Source of the DNA: Dyadobacter koreensis
Lineage (GTDB): Bacteria > Bacteroidota > Bacteroidia > Cytophagales > Spirosomataceae
Assembly (NCBI RefSeq): GCF_900108855.1
Contig: NZ_FNXY01000004.1
Span: forward strand, 727,335-791,334
Length of the DNA: 64,000 nucleotides
Direction of reading: 5' to 3'
This document shows positions 37,882-47,555 of this stretch, piece by piece. The first letter of the stretch is position 1, and each line of letters opens with the position of its first letter. The notes beneath the pieces were generated by a model that saw only the letters and a program-made list of their open reading frames with translations, did no database searches and was not told where the DNA came from. Position numbers and translations under genes: made by a program.

Positions 37882-38991
37882 TTGATCCCTTTAAGGCACA
37901 TCAATAGATTCATTTACGCATTTTCATTGCTGATATGCCCATTACTGTCCACGGCCCAGACAGCGGAGCTCGATTCTGTACTAAGCATTATCAAGTATAA
38001 ATCAGACACAATAAGGTCGATCTTTGACTATGTGGCAGATGAGATACAGTACGATACTGAAAAAGCTCAGATGCTTCAACCCAGTTATCAACTTCACTGG
38101 TCATCAAAGTCAGTTGTATTGGAGACAATTAGAAGGCGCAAGGGTGTTTGTGAGCACTATGCTGAGCTTTTTAATGCGCTTCTCAGGCGTGCTGGCTATG
38201 AATCTTACACCGTTTCGGGCTATGTAAAAGGCCCAACGAAAATAAATGATAAGGTGGCTCACGCATGGAATGCTGTGAGAACTTCGAAGGGCTGGTATCT
38301 GTATGATCCGACATGGTCTTCTGGCACCGTTGATGGAAATTTCCAGTTTGTCAAGGACCTCAACTACACTTGGTATAAGGTTCTACCGCGTGAGTTTATT
38401 CTTACCCATATTCCTTTTGATCCTATCTGGCAGTTGTTAAACCCACCGCTTTCCAACCACCAGATCAAAGCCAACGACTTTACCTCTGTAAAGTCCAATA
38501 ATTATAATTTTCAGGATTCAATTACAGCCGATATATCAAAACCTGAAAACCTAGCTCTTATATCAAGACTTGCACGCATACAGAGTGCGGGGATTACAAA
38601 CAAGCTGATTGAGCAGTATACCAAAAATTTAGAGCGAAATATATCTTACAACACCCTCTCTGAGAATCTGAAATTAGTAAACAATTCCCTCAGCTCAGTG
38701 ATCATTCAGTACAACATTTATATTACTGCAAAAAACAAACAGTTTAGAAAACCTCAATGGTCTGATCCGCAGCTAAGCAACACTATGGATTTATTGAAGT
38801 CCAATGTTCAGTCTTGTGCAGCGTTACTAGAAACTATCAAGTCACAGGAGCCGGATGCCATACGATACATTGCTGAGCTTAAAACCAAAATTTCTGAAAC
38901 AGAAAAATCTATTAGTGCGGAAGATGAGTTTGTGAGCAAGTACCTTTCTACGAAAAAGCCGTTCAGGCTATCCCATTTTTATAAAAGATAA
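37882..38991 (+). CDS. Secreted transglutaminase-like cysteine peptidase-fold protein
   Basis: 369 residues. No ATG is available; the TTG at 37882 gives IPLRHINRFIYAFSLLICPLLSTAQ as signal peptide, and CTG or ATT codons a little upstream are alternatives. The transglutaminase core has the triad in order: Cys in KGVCEHYAELFNALLRRAGY, His in KVAHAWNAV and Asp in YLYDPTWSSG. Family members in the periplasm act as peptidases or amidases, or remodel proteins. The C-terminal ~150 residues are helical with no recognised domain. It lies just downstream of the XRE gene and upstream of integrase and repeat debris. Confidence 0.82.
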   Translation: MIPLRHINRFIYAFSLLICPLLSTAQTAELDSVLSIIKYKSDTIRSIFDYVADEIQYDTEKAQMLQPSYQLHWSSKSVVLETIRRRKGVCEHYAELFNALLRRAGYESYTVSGYVKGPTKINDKVAHAWNAVRTSKGWYLYDPTWSSGTVDGNFQFVKDLNYTWYKVLPREFILTHIPFDPIWQLLNPPLSNHQIKANDFTSVKSNNYNFQDSITADISKPENLALISRLARIQSAGITNKLIEQYTKNLERNISYNTLSENLKLVNNSLSSVIIQYNIYITAKNKQFRKPQWSDPQLSNTMDLLKSNVQSCAALLETIKSQEPDAIRYIAELKTKISETEKSISAEDEFVSKYLSTKKPFRLSHFYKR

Positions 38992-39253
38992 TCCAAGGGT
39001 TGATTGCTGGTGCATATTCCAGATATGCATCGGGCGGATCCAGCAAGCATACCCGGGAGCACTGAATTATAAGCACTCCTAGGCAAAAGTTACTTACTCT
39101 GAGGTTTCTTTTCTGCGTTTGCGACCGCTAGCCTTGCCAGGGTAAGGCGACTTCCGCTCTGAACTGATAAGCTCCAATTCAAAACCAGAAATACCCTCCG
39201 ATAATTAAAATGACTAACTTCGAAATTATGCATGGCGCTTTCAAAATCAATAC

Positions 39254-39426
39254 TGGAGAATTCGGACGCGTTAACCATATAATTCCGTGGCAGACTGACC
39301 ATCAACAGACTATTACTGGCTATACGCTAAACAATTATCAATCATTTACTTAAACTGGTCAATTTCAACCGAAACGACCTGTCCTCAATTTCCGAATTGG
39401 GGTGCTCAATGGATCCGAATTCTCCA
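39254..39426. repeat. Inverted-repeat-ended element, left copy (MITE-like, 173 bp)
   Basis: The ends are perfect 13-bp inverted repeats: TGGAGAATTCGGA at 39254-39266 and TCCGAATTCTCCA at 39414-39426. The interior is about 80 % alike, by eye, to the copy at 59612-59782 in the same orientation, with shared blocks such as ATTCCGTGGCAGA and CCTCAATTTCCGAATTG. The right end falls exactly where homology of the integrase remnant stops. No target-site duplication is evident, and no transposase is encoded. Confidence 0.7.
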
Positions 39427-39614
39427 CGCACGTCTTCTCTACTTCCTGACATCCTCCCGGATTTAGCATTCCACCGTTTAGGATCGCATTGCCTTCCTGT
39501 TGCGATTTCTGCTCTTTTGGAGTTAATTGTAATCCTCAGATAAACCGGCACCTCACCACTTTCATAGTTCTTTTGCTTTTTCAAATAGAAAAGCAGACTG
39601 AAATTTGTCTTCAT
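39342..39614 (-). pseudogene. Tyrosine recombinase, N-terminal arm-binding fragment
   Basis: From the ATG at 39612-39614 the frame reads MKTNFSLLFYLKKQKNYESG, VPVYLRITINSKRAEIATGR and CDPKRWNAKSGRMSG. This is the arm-type DNA-binding start of Bacteroidota phage/ICE integrases, normally ~400 residues. Homology ends near 39427, where the inverted-repeat element begins; the remaining codons to 39342 come from that element. The SAM-like and catalytic domains are missing, so the gene is dead. It marks a former integration site. Confidence 0.82.
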
Positions 39615-39808
39615 AACTTTTATAGTTAAAAGGTTAAACAAAGTTAGTCTTGCAAATCCGGCAGCACAAGATGTCCATTTCATGAACAAGCTATGGTACA
39701 ATTGGTTAAGTCAATTCTGGTGAGTTTGAGAATGCTGGAATTGACTCACCGAATCACTCACCTTTTTTTTGAGAATTATTGAATATTTTGAGGTACTTTC
39801 CAAAAACA

Positions 39809-39841
39809 AAACTCCTGCAATTTTTTGATTTGCAGGAGTTT
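39809..39841 (-). terminator. Rho-independent terminator (minus strand)
   Basis: Arms AAACTCCTGCAA (39809-39820) and TTGCAGGAGTTT (39830-39841) give a 12-bp stem with a 9-nt loop. On the minus strand a T-rich tract (GTTTTTGG) follows. It lies just after a tRNA-like 3' relic and before the integrase fragment, as terminators of tRNA genes used as attachment sites often do. Confidence 0.65.
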
Positions 39842-39865
39842 ACTGTCTTTTGATACTGTTTGGAG

Positions 39866-39892
39866 TGATCCCGCTGGTACAAATCTCGAACC
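39866..39892 (-). pseudogene. tRNA 3'-end relic (possible attachment-site remnant, minus strand)
   Basis: Read on the minus strand, the sequence contains GTGGTTCGAG, then seven extra bases, then CCAGCGGGATCA. Without the insert this is a T-loop and 3' acceptor strand. No D-arm or anticodon arm is present upstream. It sits between a terminator and the integrase fragment on the same strand, consistent with an old att site. This is a reading of short motifs and is tentative. Confidence 0.35.
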
Positions 39893-40120
39893 ACTTTTAT
39901 GATGATTTAATACTGATAGGAAGTTTACCCAGCGAGCGAATAGTGATCTAGGTGTTCAAATCTCTGTCACTCTGCAAAACGCCATTCCCGACAATTGGAG
40001 TTGCGTTTTGAAGGCCTGAAGAGATCGCACTCGAACACTTGATCGACTTTTTGACCTTTTTGGATAGTTTAAAAATTGCGTAGTTGGTTATTGACGAGCG
40101 TCAAGTTTATTACAACCAAC

Positions 40121-40145
40121 TCCGGTTCGATTCCGGGAAGGGGTA
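40121..40145 (+). pseudogene. tRNA 3'-end relic (plus strand)
   Basis: TCCGG-TTCGATT-CCGGG at 40121-40137 forms a standard T-stem and T-loop (one T-G pair) and is followed by AAGGGGTA, an acceptor 3' strand plus discriminator. The matching 5' strand ACCCCTT is not found upstream, so the gene is incomplete. A terminator follows six bases later. GGGAAGGGGTACA recurs near 45957. Confidence 0.45.
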
Positions 40146-40150
40146 CAAAA

Positions 40151-40180
40151 GCTCCTCAATAAAAGTTGAGGGGCTTTTTT
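40151..40180 (+). terminator. Rho-independent terminator after the plus-strand tRNA relic
   Basis: GCTCCTCAA (40151-40159) pairs with TTGAGGGGC (40166-40174), with one T-G pair and a 6-nt loop, followed by TTTTTT (40175-40180). The position directly after a tRNA-like 3' end supports an ancestral tRNA transcription unit. Confidence 0.7.
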
Positions 40181-40832
40181 GCTTTCATAGTTCGCTAAAA
40201 CCTCACTTTTTGGCGCTTTTGAGCCTTTCAATGGTTCGACTACGGTTATGTTGACTGAGCCAAACTTTCGAAAGATTCCCTAGGAATCCAAGACACAAAT
40301 AACTAAAAACAAATTGAATATCAATCACTTATTCAATAACCCCCATCCATATTTCGGGTTCAACATACATCTTATAGATATACTGCTGACTTTTGCGTTT
40401 GCATCGGACAAACAATCTTACCTTATGCATTCTCGAACTCATTACACCAGCATGATGGTCGCAAATGAGACATTTTATATTACTGGTTAACGTGCCTATC
40501 GGTGATTCACTGTAATTAGATTTCATGTACCACAAAACTGTACTGTCAATAGACCGATTTGAGTATGACAGTGCGGTCTTGGCAAACAATCAGCACAGCT
40601 CAGAAAAACCACCGGTTTTTATAAACATCAAATGCGATAGACAAAATTTATTAAGACGGTAACTACACAATAGTACGCGATCTCTGTACTAGTATTACTT
40701 GCCAAAAACGTACAAGTGGTGTTCAATACCGAACAGCAGGGCTCTATAAATCCGCCTTTACAAGCCTTTACTGCTATGGCATAGTATTTGTTTAACAAAC
40801 AACAATGATATAAATCTTCAATCATAGGTGAA
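40181..40832. other. Intergenic region before the PadR gene
   Basis: About 650 bp with no recognisable gene. Short minus-strand frames (40329-40589 and 40628-40825) lack any family pattern. The last ~100 bp should hold the padR promoter; ATAGTATTTG at about 40780 is only an approximate match to the Bacteroidota -7 element. Confidence 0.5.
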
Positions 40833-41159
40833 ATGGCAAGAGCTTATCTGGGAGAATTTGAGGAGCTCGTTCTCTTGACGGTTGCAGTGCTTGATTCAGA
40901 TGCGTACGGGGTAACCATTGCAGCCGAACTAAACCGGCGAACCGAAAGACCTGTAAGCCTGAGCGGAGTTCACGTAGCGTTATATAGGTTGGAAGAAAAG
41001 GCTTTTGTCAGTTCGGAGTTAGGTAGTCCCACAGCAGCCCGTGGCGGGAGACGGAAGCGCATATTTTCTGTTACTACGCTTGGCAAACACATGTTATCGG
41101 ATATGCATGAGCTTAGAAATCAACTCTGGGAATCAATCCCTTTACCATTTATTTCTTGA
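40833..41159 (+). CDS. PadR-family transcriptional regulator
   Basis: 108 residues. The winged helix reads FEELVLLTVAVLDSDAYGVTIAAEL, VSLSGVHVALYRLEEKAFVSSEL and GGRRKRIFSVTTLGK, the standard PadR N-terminal pattern; the C-terminal dimerisation helix is short. PadR genes of this type sit directly before permease-prefix FtsX genes in Bacteroidota and related phyla, and are thought to repress them. The next ATG is only 2 nt after the TGA stop. Confidence 0.93.
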   Translation: MARAYLGEFEELVLLTVAVLDSDAYGVTIAAELNRRTERPVSLSGVHVALYRLEEKAFVSSELGSPTAARGGRRKRIFSVTTLGKHMLSDMHELRNQLWESIPLPFIS

Positions 41160-41161
41160 TC

Positions 41162-43846
41162 ATGGCCGACCATCTTTCAAAGCCTACCCCTCCCAACTGG
41201 GCTGATTTCTTTTTGAAATGGACATGCCCTTCGGAGCAGTACGAAGAAATCATAGGTGATTTACACGAACAGTATACAATTGATGCATCTGAATTTGGAG
41301 ATGCTGTCGCCCGGAGGCGGTACCTTATACAAGTGCTAAAATTCTCACGGCCTTACTTTCTAAAACGCAAGATCAATGCACTGAGTGAAACGGCCACATA
41401 CCCAACACCGTTTTTTGTCAATCCAGATATGATCAAAAATTACTTCAAAATTGCTTTCAGGAGCTTTGGAAAAAACAAAGGCTATACCGTAATTAACGTT
41501 TTGGGACTCTCATTGGGATTGACCATAACCATGCTGATTTCTTTATGGGTTTGGGATGAGTGGATGTACAATAAAGCCAGTAAAAACCATCAATATGTAG
41601 GACGCGTAATGTTACATGCCGCTCAAAACGGCAGCATCGTTAGTTCGCCAAATATGCCATTTCCCTTAGCTGCCGAGCTTCGAGAAAACTTCCCAGCAGA
41701 CTTTCAAAATGTTGCGGTCTCATGGGAAACACAGGATTACAGCTTGCTCTCGGGCGAAAACAAATTCAGAAAAAAGGGCCGGTTCATGGAGCCCGATGGC
41801 GCAAAGATTCTTCCTCTTGAAATGCTCATGGGAAGCAACGCGGCGCTAACAAATCCGTCCCACCTATTGCTATCAGAATCTGCCGCCTTATCAATTTTTG
41901 GCACAGGTCAGCCAATTGGTCAGATTTTGAAGATTGATAATGAACTGGAGGGAATGGTAGCCGGCGTTTATAAAGATTTCCCTCAAAATTCAGACTACAA
42001 TGATTTGTCGTTTATAGCGCCCTGGAAGCTGTTTGCATCAGGGAAAAGGATGCAGTGGGTCAATGATCTGAAAGATAACTGGAATGTAAATACTTTCGAA
42101 ATTCTAGTTCAGACACGGCAAAACAGTTCTATTGAAAGGGCATCTGAAAAGATAAAAGATGTTTTACGTAGAAACATTAAGGAGGTTAAAAATTCCGGCC
42201 CGATACCAACATTATCCCTGCACCCAATGGACAGGTGGCACTTATTTTCTAACTGGAAAAACGGCCAGAATACCGAAAGTCAGATCTACTACGTCAAATT
42301 ATTTGCTGCCATAGCGATTTTCATCTTGCTGCTGGCCTGCATTAATTTTATAAACCTGAGCACAGCCCGCTCGGGCCAGCGGGCAAAAGAAGTCGGCGTT
42401 CGAAAAGCGATTGGGTCCAAGCGCGGGCAACTCATAGTTCAGTTCATTGCTGAGTCATTTATAATGGTTGCGTTTTCCATGCTGGTTGCGTTGCTGTTAG
42501 TACAATTGACCCTACCGCAATTCAATGCAATTGCCGATAAGAAAATCGGCTCTCTTTTGACAAATGGAGCTGCATTCAACATACACTTATTATTTATTGG
42601 TGCAGCATTCTGTGTTTTGGTAAGCCTAGTTGCCGGGGGCTATCCTGCGCTCTACTTGTCTTCTTTCAAACCAGTTAATATCCTGAAATCCGGCTCAGCA
42701 AGCACTGCGAAAGTGTCTTCTCTGCCAAGAAAAATTCTTGTCGTTTTACAATTTACAATCTCCATTTCGCTCATCATCGGTATGGTGGGGGTATTCCGCC
42801 AGATTCAGTTTGGGCAAAACAGGGCAACAGGTTACGATCGGAATGGACTAATGTATGTGAAGATTCCGCCTGCTACCAAATCTTTAGAAGCACTAAAGAA
42901 TGACCTGCTTCAATCCGGCATGATTGCATCCGTAGCACAATCCTCCGGTCCCGTGACCGATATACTATCAAATTCAAGAGGATTTTCCTGGCAGGGAAAG
43001 TCGGCCGGTGACCGGGACGACTTTGCAGTAATCGCAGCTTCACACCACTACGGCGAAACGGTTGGCTGGCAGATTATTCAGGGGAGAGACTTTTCTACCA
43101 ACTTTATGTCTGATTCTTCCGCCATCATTATCAATCAGTCTGCTGTTAAATATATGGGGATTGACAATCCCGTTGGTAAAACAATCAGGTGGAAAGACGG
43201 CACGTTCAATGATTCGGAATACCATATTGTAGGCGTGGTACAAGATATGATCATGCAATCGCCCTACGAACCCGTAAAGCAAACTATCTATTTCATGACC
43301 TACGCGCCTAATTACTTATATATCAAATTAAGCCCCGGTGTAAGTGTAACCAATGCTTTTGCAAAAATACGTCCGATATTTGATCAACATATACCCGGCA
43401 CTTTGTTGGATTTCCAGCTTGCTGACCAGCAATACGATACAAAGTTCAAGATTGAAAACCGTGTGGGTAAATTAAGCTTTCTTTTTGCCGTCGTGGCCAT
43501 TTGTATTTCGTGTCTTGGCATATTTGGTCTGGCCGCCTTTACTGCCGAGCAAAGGCGAAGTGAAATCGGCATACGCAAAGTACTGGGCGCTTCCATTGCA
43601 AGTGTGTGGAAATTGATTTCGAAGGACTTTGTGTACCTGACTTTGATTGCCATAGCCATTGCAACACCGGTAAGCTATTATTTCCTGGCCCAGTTGTTGG
43701 CGAAGTATCATTATCATTCCACTATTCCCTGGTGGATCTTTGGAGGATCAGGATTGGCCGCGCTCACACTTACAATTTTCACCGTGAGTTATCAGGCAAT
43801 AAAAGCAGCACTTACAGATCCGGTAAAAGCGCTCCGTTCTGAGTAG
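41162..43846 (+). CDS. FtsX/MacB-type ABC transporter permease with permease-prefix domain
   Basis: 894 residues from ATG 41162 (a TTG two codons earlier overlaps the padR stop). The first ~75 residues (PPNWADFFLKWTCPSEQYEEIIGDLHEQY) are the permease prefix domain 2. MacB periplasmic and FtsX domains follow twice: a helix at GYTVINVLGLSLGLTITMLI, the first FtsX unit with RSGQRAKEVGVRKAIGSKRG, a second MacB periplasmic region, and the second FtsX unit ending LAAFTAEQRRSEIGIRKVLGAS. Such double permeases work with an ABC ATPase in lipoprotein, peptide or drug export or in stress sensing. No ATPase gene is adjacent; this is usual for the PadR-linked group. Confidence 0.92.
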   Translation: MADHLSKPTPPNWADFFLKWTCPSEQYEEIIGDLHEQYTIDASEFGDAVARRRYLIQVLKFSRPYFLKRKINALSETATYPTPFFVNPDMIKNYFKIAFRSFGKNKGYTVINVLGLSLGLTITMLISLWVWDEWMYNKASKNHQYVGRVMLHAAQNGSIVSSPNMPFPLAAELRENFPADFQNVAVSWETQDYSLLSGENKFRKKGRFMEPDGAKILPLEMLMGSNAALTNPSHLLLSESAALSIFGTGQPIGQILKIDNELEGMVAGVYKDFPQNSDYNDLSFIAPWKLFASGKRMQWVNDLKDNWNVNTFEILVQTRQNSSIERASEKIKDVLRRNIKEVKNSGPIPTLSLHPMDRWHLFSNWKNGQNTESQIYYVKLFAAIAIFILLLACINFINLSTARSGQRAKEVGVRKAIGSKRGQLIVQFIAESFIMVAFSMLVALLLVQLTLPQFNAIADKKIGSLLTNGAAFNIHLLFIGAAFCVLVSLVAGGYPALYLSSFKPVNILKSGSASTAKVSSLPRKILVVLQFTISISLIIGMVGVFRQIQFGQNRATGYDRNGLMYVKIPPATKSLEALKNDLLQSGMIASVAQSSGPVTDILSNSRGFSWQGKSAGDRDDFAVIAASHHYGETVGWQIIQGRDFSTNFMSDSSAIIINQSAVKYMGIDNPVGKTIRWKDGTFNDSEYHIVGVVQDMIMQSPYEPVKQTIYFMTYAPNYLYIKLSPGVSVTNAFAKIRPIFDQHIPGTLLDFQLADQQYDTKFKIENRVGKLSFLFAVVAICISCLGIFGLAAFTAEQRRSEIGIRKVLGASIASVWKLISKDFVYLTLIAIAIATPVSYYFLAQLLAKYHYHSTIPWWIFGGSGLAALTLTIFTVSYQAIKAALTDPVKALRSE

Positions 43847-43919
43847 TGTTTCTAATCAATTTTCTCAGAGACTTCATGAAGTTAAAGCCGGTCTAACCCT
43901 CTTTCGCAATCTGTTTATA

Positions 43920-45662
43920 ATGCACAACTACTTTAAAACTTTCCAGCTCAGTTGGATCGCAGCGACTTCAATTTTAAGGAGTACATTATCGTGGACTTTA
44001 TTTTTGATCAATATTTTTGTCTGTTTTGCTGGTTGGTCGCAAAAAACCAGCCCTATCACCCAAAAAATTGATAGCATCACAAATGTTTACCGTCCAGATG
44101 GACCAGGTGGTCAATTATCGGTTAGTAAAAACGGCGAATTAATTTACTCCAAAGCATGGGGACTTGCCGAACTCGAACATCGTGTCCCGCTAACAACCCA
44201 AACATTGATCGAAGCCGGATCTGTTTCCAAGCAATTTACAGCCGCCGCCATTCTGCTCCTTGAGAAACAAGGTAAATTATCCTTAAACGATCATGTATCG
44301 AAGTATTTTCCTGCACTCGGCATGTACGGACATCCTATTCTTATCAGACATCTTATTCATCACACAAGTGGCATACGCGAATGGGGTGATGTTGCCGAGC
44401 TAGGTGGCTGGCCAAAGACACTTAGGATCTTGACTAATCAAGATGTTTCGGCCATTATTTGCAGTCAGAAAGAGCTGAACAGTATTCCCGGTGAGCGCTT
44501 TCAATACAGCAATTCCAATTACATTCTGTTGGCATTGATCGTTGAGAAGGTTAGCGGGTTGTCTCTCGCTGCATTTACCGATAAATTTATCTTCAAGCCC
44601 GCTGAAATGAAGCATTCGGAATGGAGAACCAACTATCAAAAGCTAGTTTCTGCTAGGAGCCAGGCATACGATACGAAAGACGGCAATTTCCAGTTAGCCA
44701 TGCCAGAAAACAACATCCACGGGTCAGGAGGACTCCTTACAACTGCCGAAGAACTTGTGAAATGGAGCAACTTTTATTTGAACGCAAGACTGGGAGGAGA
44801 TACTTTTTTTACCAAGCAAACAAGTGTGGATACACTGAGCAATGGGGACTTAAACCAGTATGCAGCCGGGATGTTTGTTACCGGAGATAGTACAAAACGC
44901 ATTTTTCAGCATGGCGGAGCAACAGCCGGGTATCGCGCGAAGCTTGTCTCTTTGCCAGATGCTGGAATTTCAGTTGCCTGGCTAAGCAATACATCCATGT
45001 TGGACACAACAGGAAAAGACTTAGCGATGGATGTTGCCACTTTTCTTACGAGCCCCTCTTATTTTGAGTTAGCTGCCAAAACAAAGAGAATCATATATTC
45101 AGATTCAAACATCAAAGAACTCGTGGCGTACGCTGGACTTTATAAAAGCAGTCATAGTATGCGAGACGTTCAAATTGAGCTGCGACCAAACGGCCTGGAA
45201 ATGTCTGGCAATTCTCTGGCAAGAATTAATAAGACACAATTTGATTTTTACGGCATACTATTCTCATTCGAGCATAAAGGCCAACTTATCATCATTCCGC
45301 CTTCCTCAGAGCCGATGCATTATCACCTGACCGACTCAGCTGGGTCCACCATCCCTCACGAAGTTTATTTCGGACACTATTACTCTGATGAAGCAAAAGC
45401 TTCAATCATAATCAAAAGCGTGAATGAAAAGCTCATTGCTCAATTTGCATCAGGCGATGAATGCGAACTGATAAATCACTTCAAGGATGGATTTATCTCG
45501 TCTTGTGATCCAAAGGCAGATATCTTCTTTAAACGCGACAAGCATGGCAAAGTCAAGAGTCTGGATGTAAGTACCCAGCGTGCATTAAATATCGAATTTG
45601 TCAAGCAGACAGGCTCAAATCGGCATCTTAGTGGACAAACGTCAGAGACAAAATATCATTAA
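43920..45662 (+). CDS. Serine hydrolase, class C beta-lactamase/PBP-like
   Basis: 580 residues. An N-terminal hydrophobic segment (LSWTLFLINIFVCFAGWSQ) acts as signal or anchor after a ~25-residue leader. The Beta-lactamase (PF00144) domain has SVSK (nucleophile Ser, general-base Lys) in IEAGSVSKQFTAAAILLLE, YSNSNY (Y-x-N) and QHGGATAGY (the H-G-G equivalent of K-T-G). These enzymes hydrolyse D-amino-acid peptides, esters or beta-lactams. The C-terminal ~200 residues are a beta-rich lipocalin-like domain. The gene follows the permease by 73 nt and may share its transcript. Confidence 0.9.
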   Translation: MHNYFKTFQLSWIAATSILRSTLSWTLFLINIFVCFAGWSQKTSPITQKIDSITNVYRPDGPGGQLSVSKNGELIYSKAWGLAELEHRVPLTTQTLIEAGSVSKQFTAAAILLLEKQGKLSLNDHVSKYFPALGMYGHPILIRHLIHHTSGIREWGDVAELGGWPKTLRILTNQDVSAIICSQKELNSIPGERFQYSNSNYILLALIVEKVSGLSLAAFTDKFIFKPAEMKHSEWRTNYQKLVSARSQAYDTKDGNFQLAMPENNIHGSGGLLTTAEELVKWSNFYLNARLGGDTFFTKQTSVDTLSNGDLNQYAAGMFVTGDSTKRIFQHGGATAGYRAKLVSLPDAGISVAWLSNTSMLDTTGKDLAMDVATFLTSPSYFELAAKTKRIIYSDSNIKELVAYAGLYKSSHSMRDVQIELRPNGLEMSGNSLARINKTQFDFYGILFSFEHKGQLIIIPPSSEPMHYHLTDSAGSTIPHEVYFGHYYSDEAKASIIIKSVNEKLIAQFASGDECELINHFKDGFISSCDPKADIFFKRDKHGKVKSLDVSTQRALNIEFVKQTGSNRHLSGQTSETKYH

Positions 45663-46730
45663 GAGTATCATAAAAACGTTAGTATTAAGAGAAAACATGA
45701 TGACTTGGCAGTACGATATAACGTACACCGAAGACAGTTTACTGTACAATTTTAGCCCTTTCCCGGCTAGAATCAAGTAAATCACGATGCTGGTAATAGT
45801 TTATTTTTACCACGGTTTAAATGTACCACAAAAGACGAATTACGTTGATTCGCCAATTGTTTCACCACTCATCTGGCCTTGCAATGCTTTAAAATCTAAA
45901 CAACCATCTTAGCAATTTTCTGTAAGTCTTCTAAAAAGTGGTTCGACAACTGTTCGGGAAGGGGTACAGAGTAGTGGAAGGGCAATCTGCTACTAGATGT
46001 ACCGATAACGGGAGATTCTTTGAACACCTGGCCGAGCTATTGGAATTAGTTGGAGAAATTTTCGACAAGCATTCCTGATGAAATAAATATAAATTTTTCT
46101 TGTTTAGCTAAATTTGAACAAATACTGTCAGTCAAAAGCGGAATGATGCCTAGGCTGACTAGCCAAATTTCAAACAATACTCCCACAACCGATTCTTTGG
46201 AAATAGAACCGGATCATTAACGAGTGTTTACCCGGCCATAACTCCAGAATCCAATGCTTTTCCCGGCTTCAAATTTTTAAGAGAACTATACTCGTTAATT
46301 CTTATCATGAGTTAGAACTTCTGGTACAGTCTGCCCTTCTGTACATTGAAATTGACTCAACTGTTAATAAAATATAATTTGTGTTAATAATCTTTGCAAC
46401 CAGAAATTTTCATGCATTGAGCATGTGATTCCACACTATCCATACTTCGGTTGAGAAGGGGTTTACTGATGCGGCCTGCCTTTCCGCATTTGTAGACGTC
46501 ATCAAACAAGGAGTAGGTAAAAATAATTTATTATTTTGGTATTCATATATTTAGATTATAGCAAGGTCAAGAGTATGTATAAGAGAGGTTATATTACATC
46601 GGCTGAATGTCTATTCTACCATATTATTCTCCGAAATAGACCATTGTCAGGCAGTAATGGTAACTTTAAAATAGTACATTCATGAATCTGAATCATATAT
46701 TCCTTAACCCCAATTTATCCAAATAGTTTT
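45663..46730. other. Non-coding or decayed region after the serine hydrolase
   Basis: About 1070 bp. GTGGTTCGA at 45941 and GTTCGGGAAGGGGTACA at about 45953-45969 resemble the tRNA 3' relic at 40121. Plus-strand pieces such as FFEHLAELLELVGEIFDKHS (about 46018-46077) and KFEQILSVKSGMMPRLTSQI (about 46108-46170) look protein-like but lie in different short frames; they may be gene debris and I cannot name them. The promoter of the alpha/beta hydrolase should be near the right end. Confidence 0.45.
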
Positions 46731-47555
46731 ATGCTACAACACTATATCGAAATCAATGGACTACAACTGGCATATATTGTACAAAACCCAACAGCTAGGC
46801 AAACAATATTTTTTGTTCACGGGAATTCGTCCTCTTCCAGGACTTGGCGAAAACAGTTTGGGGGCAATTTATTACAGAACTACCGGCTTATTGCTATTGA
46901 TTTACCCGGACATGGAAAATCGCAGGCAGCAGCAGACCTTGCTAATGGTTATAGTCTGGTTGAGTTAGGGAATGTGCTCTCTTCTGCTGTAACGACTTTG
47001 GTAGATAATCAGGATTTTGTTCTGGCGGGGATTTCCTTAGGCACAAATATCATTTCGGAAATGCTGAATTTTGGAACGAACCCGAAAGGTTTGATGCTTG
47101 GAGGACCGTGCACCATAGGTGGCAAATATACGTTGGATTCAATAGTAAATCCCGGCACAGATCCAAGTGCCATGTTTTCAGATGGACCGGACGAAGAAGC
47201 TGTTAGAAAATATGCAATTGAAACGTCGGTCTCAAAAATAGAAGACGATCTTAATTTTTTCTTAGAGGATTACGCTCTTGTCAAGATACCTTTCCGCTCT
47301 ACTTTTTTTAAAACATTGGTTGATGGTAAATATAGCGATGAGATCGGCTTACTGAATAAGTCGGGAATTCCCATCGCAGTGGTTTTTGGAGAAGAAGACA
47401 AAATTATCAATCCCGATTATCTGGATGACGCGCAGTTACATCTTTGGAACAAGCGAATTTACAAAGTTCCTGGTGCCAGTCATCTGGTTCATATCGACCA
47501 ACCTCTGGCATTTAATCAAATATTGGCAGATTACACATATGATATATTTAAATAA
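46731..47555 (+). CDS. Alpha/beta hydrolase
   Basis: 274 residues with no signal peptide, so cytoplasmic. The fold starts with the oxyanion motif FFVHGNSSSSRTW and IAIDLPGHGKS. The nucleophile elbow is GISLG (Ser), the acid lies in VVFGEEDKIINP and the base in VPGASHLVHID. This order is typical of small-ester or haloperoxidase-like hydrolases; the substrate is not evident. It converges on the LuxR gene at 47548 and the two coding regions overlap by 8 nt, so antisense interaction of the transcripts is likely. Confidence 0.9.
   Translation: MLQHYIEINGLQLAYIVQNPTARQTIFFVHGNSSSSRTWRKQFGGNLLQNYRLIAIDLPGHGKSQAAADLANGYSLVELGNVLSSAVTTLVDNQDFVLAGISLGTNIISEMLNFGTNPKGLMLGGPCTIGGKYTLDSIVNPGTDPSAMFSDGPDEEAVRKYAIETSVSKIEDDLNFFLEDYALVKIPFRSTFFKTLVDGKYSDEIGLLNKSGIPIAVVFGEEDKIINPDYLDDAQLHLWNKRIYKVPGASHLVHIDQPLAFNQILADYTYDIFK

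Noticed and set aside
39090..39305. 71-codon minus-strand frame next to the left inverted-repeat element
   Set aside because: It starts inside the element and runs into unrelated sequence; the second copy of the element continues differently.
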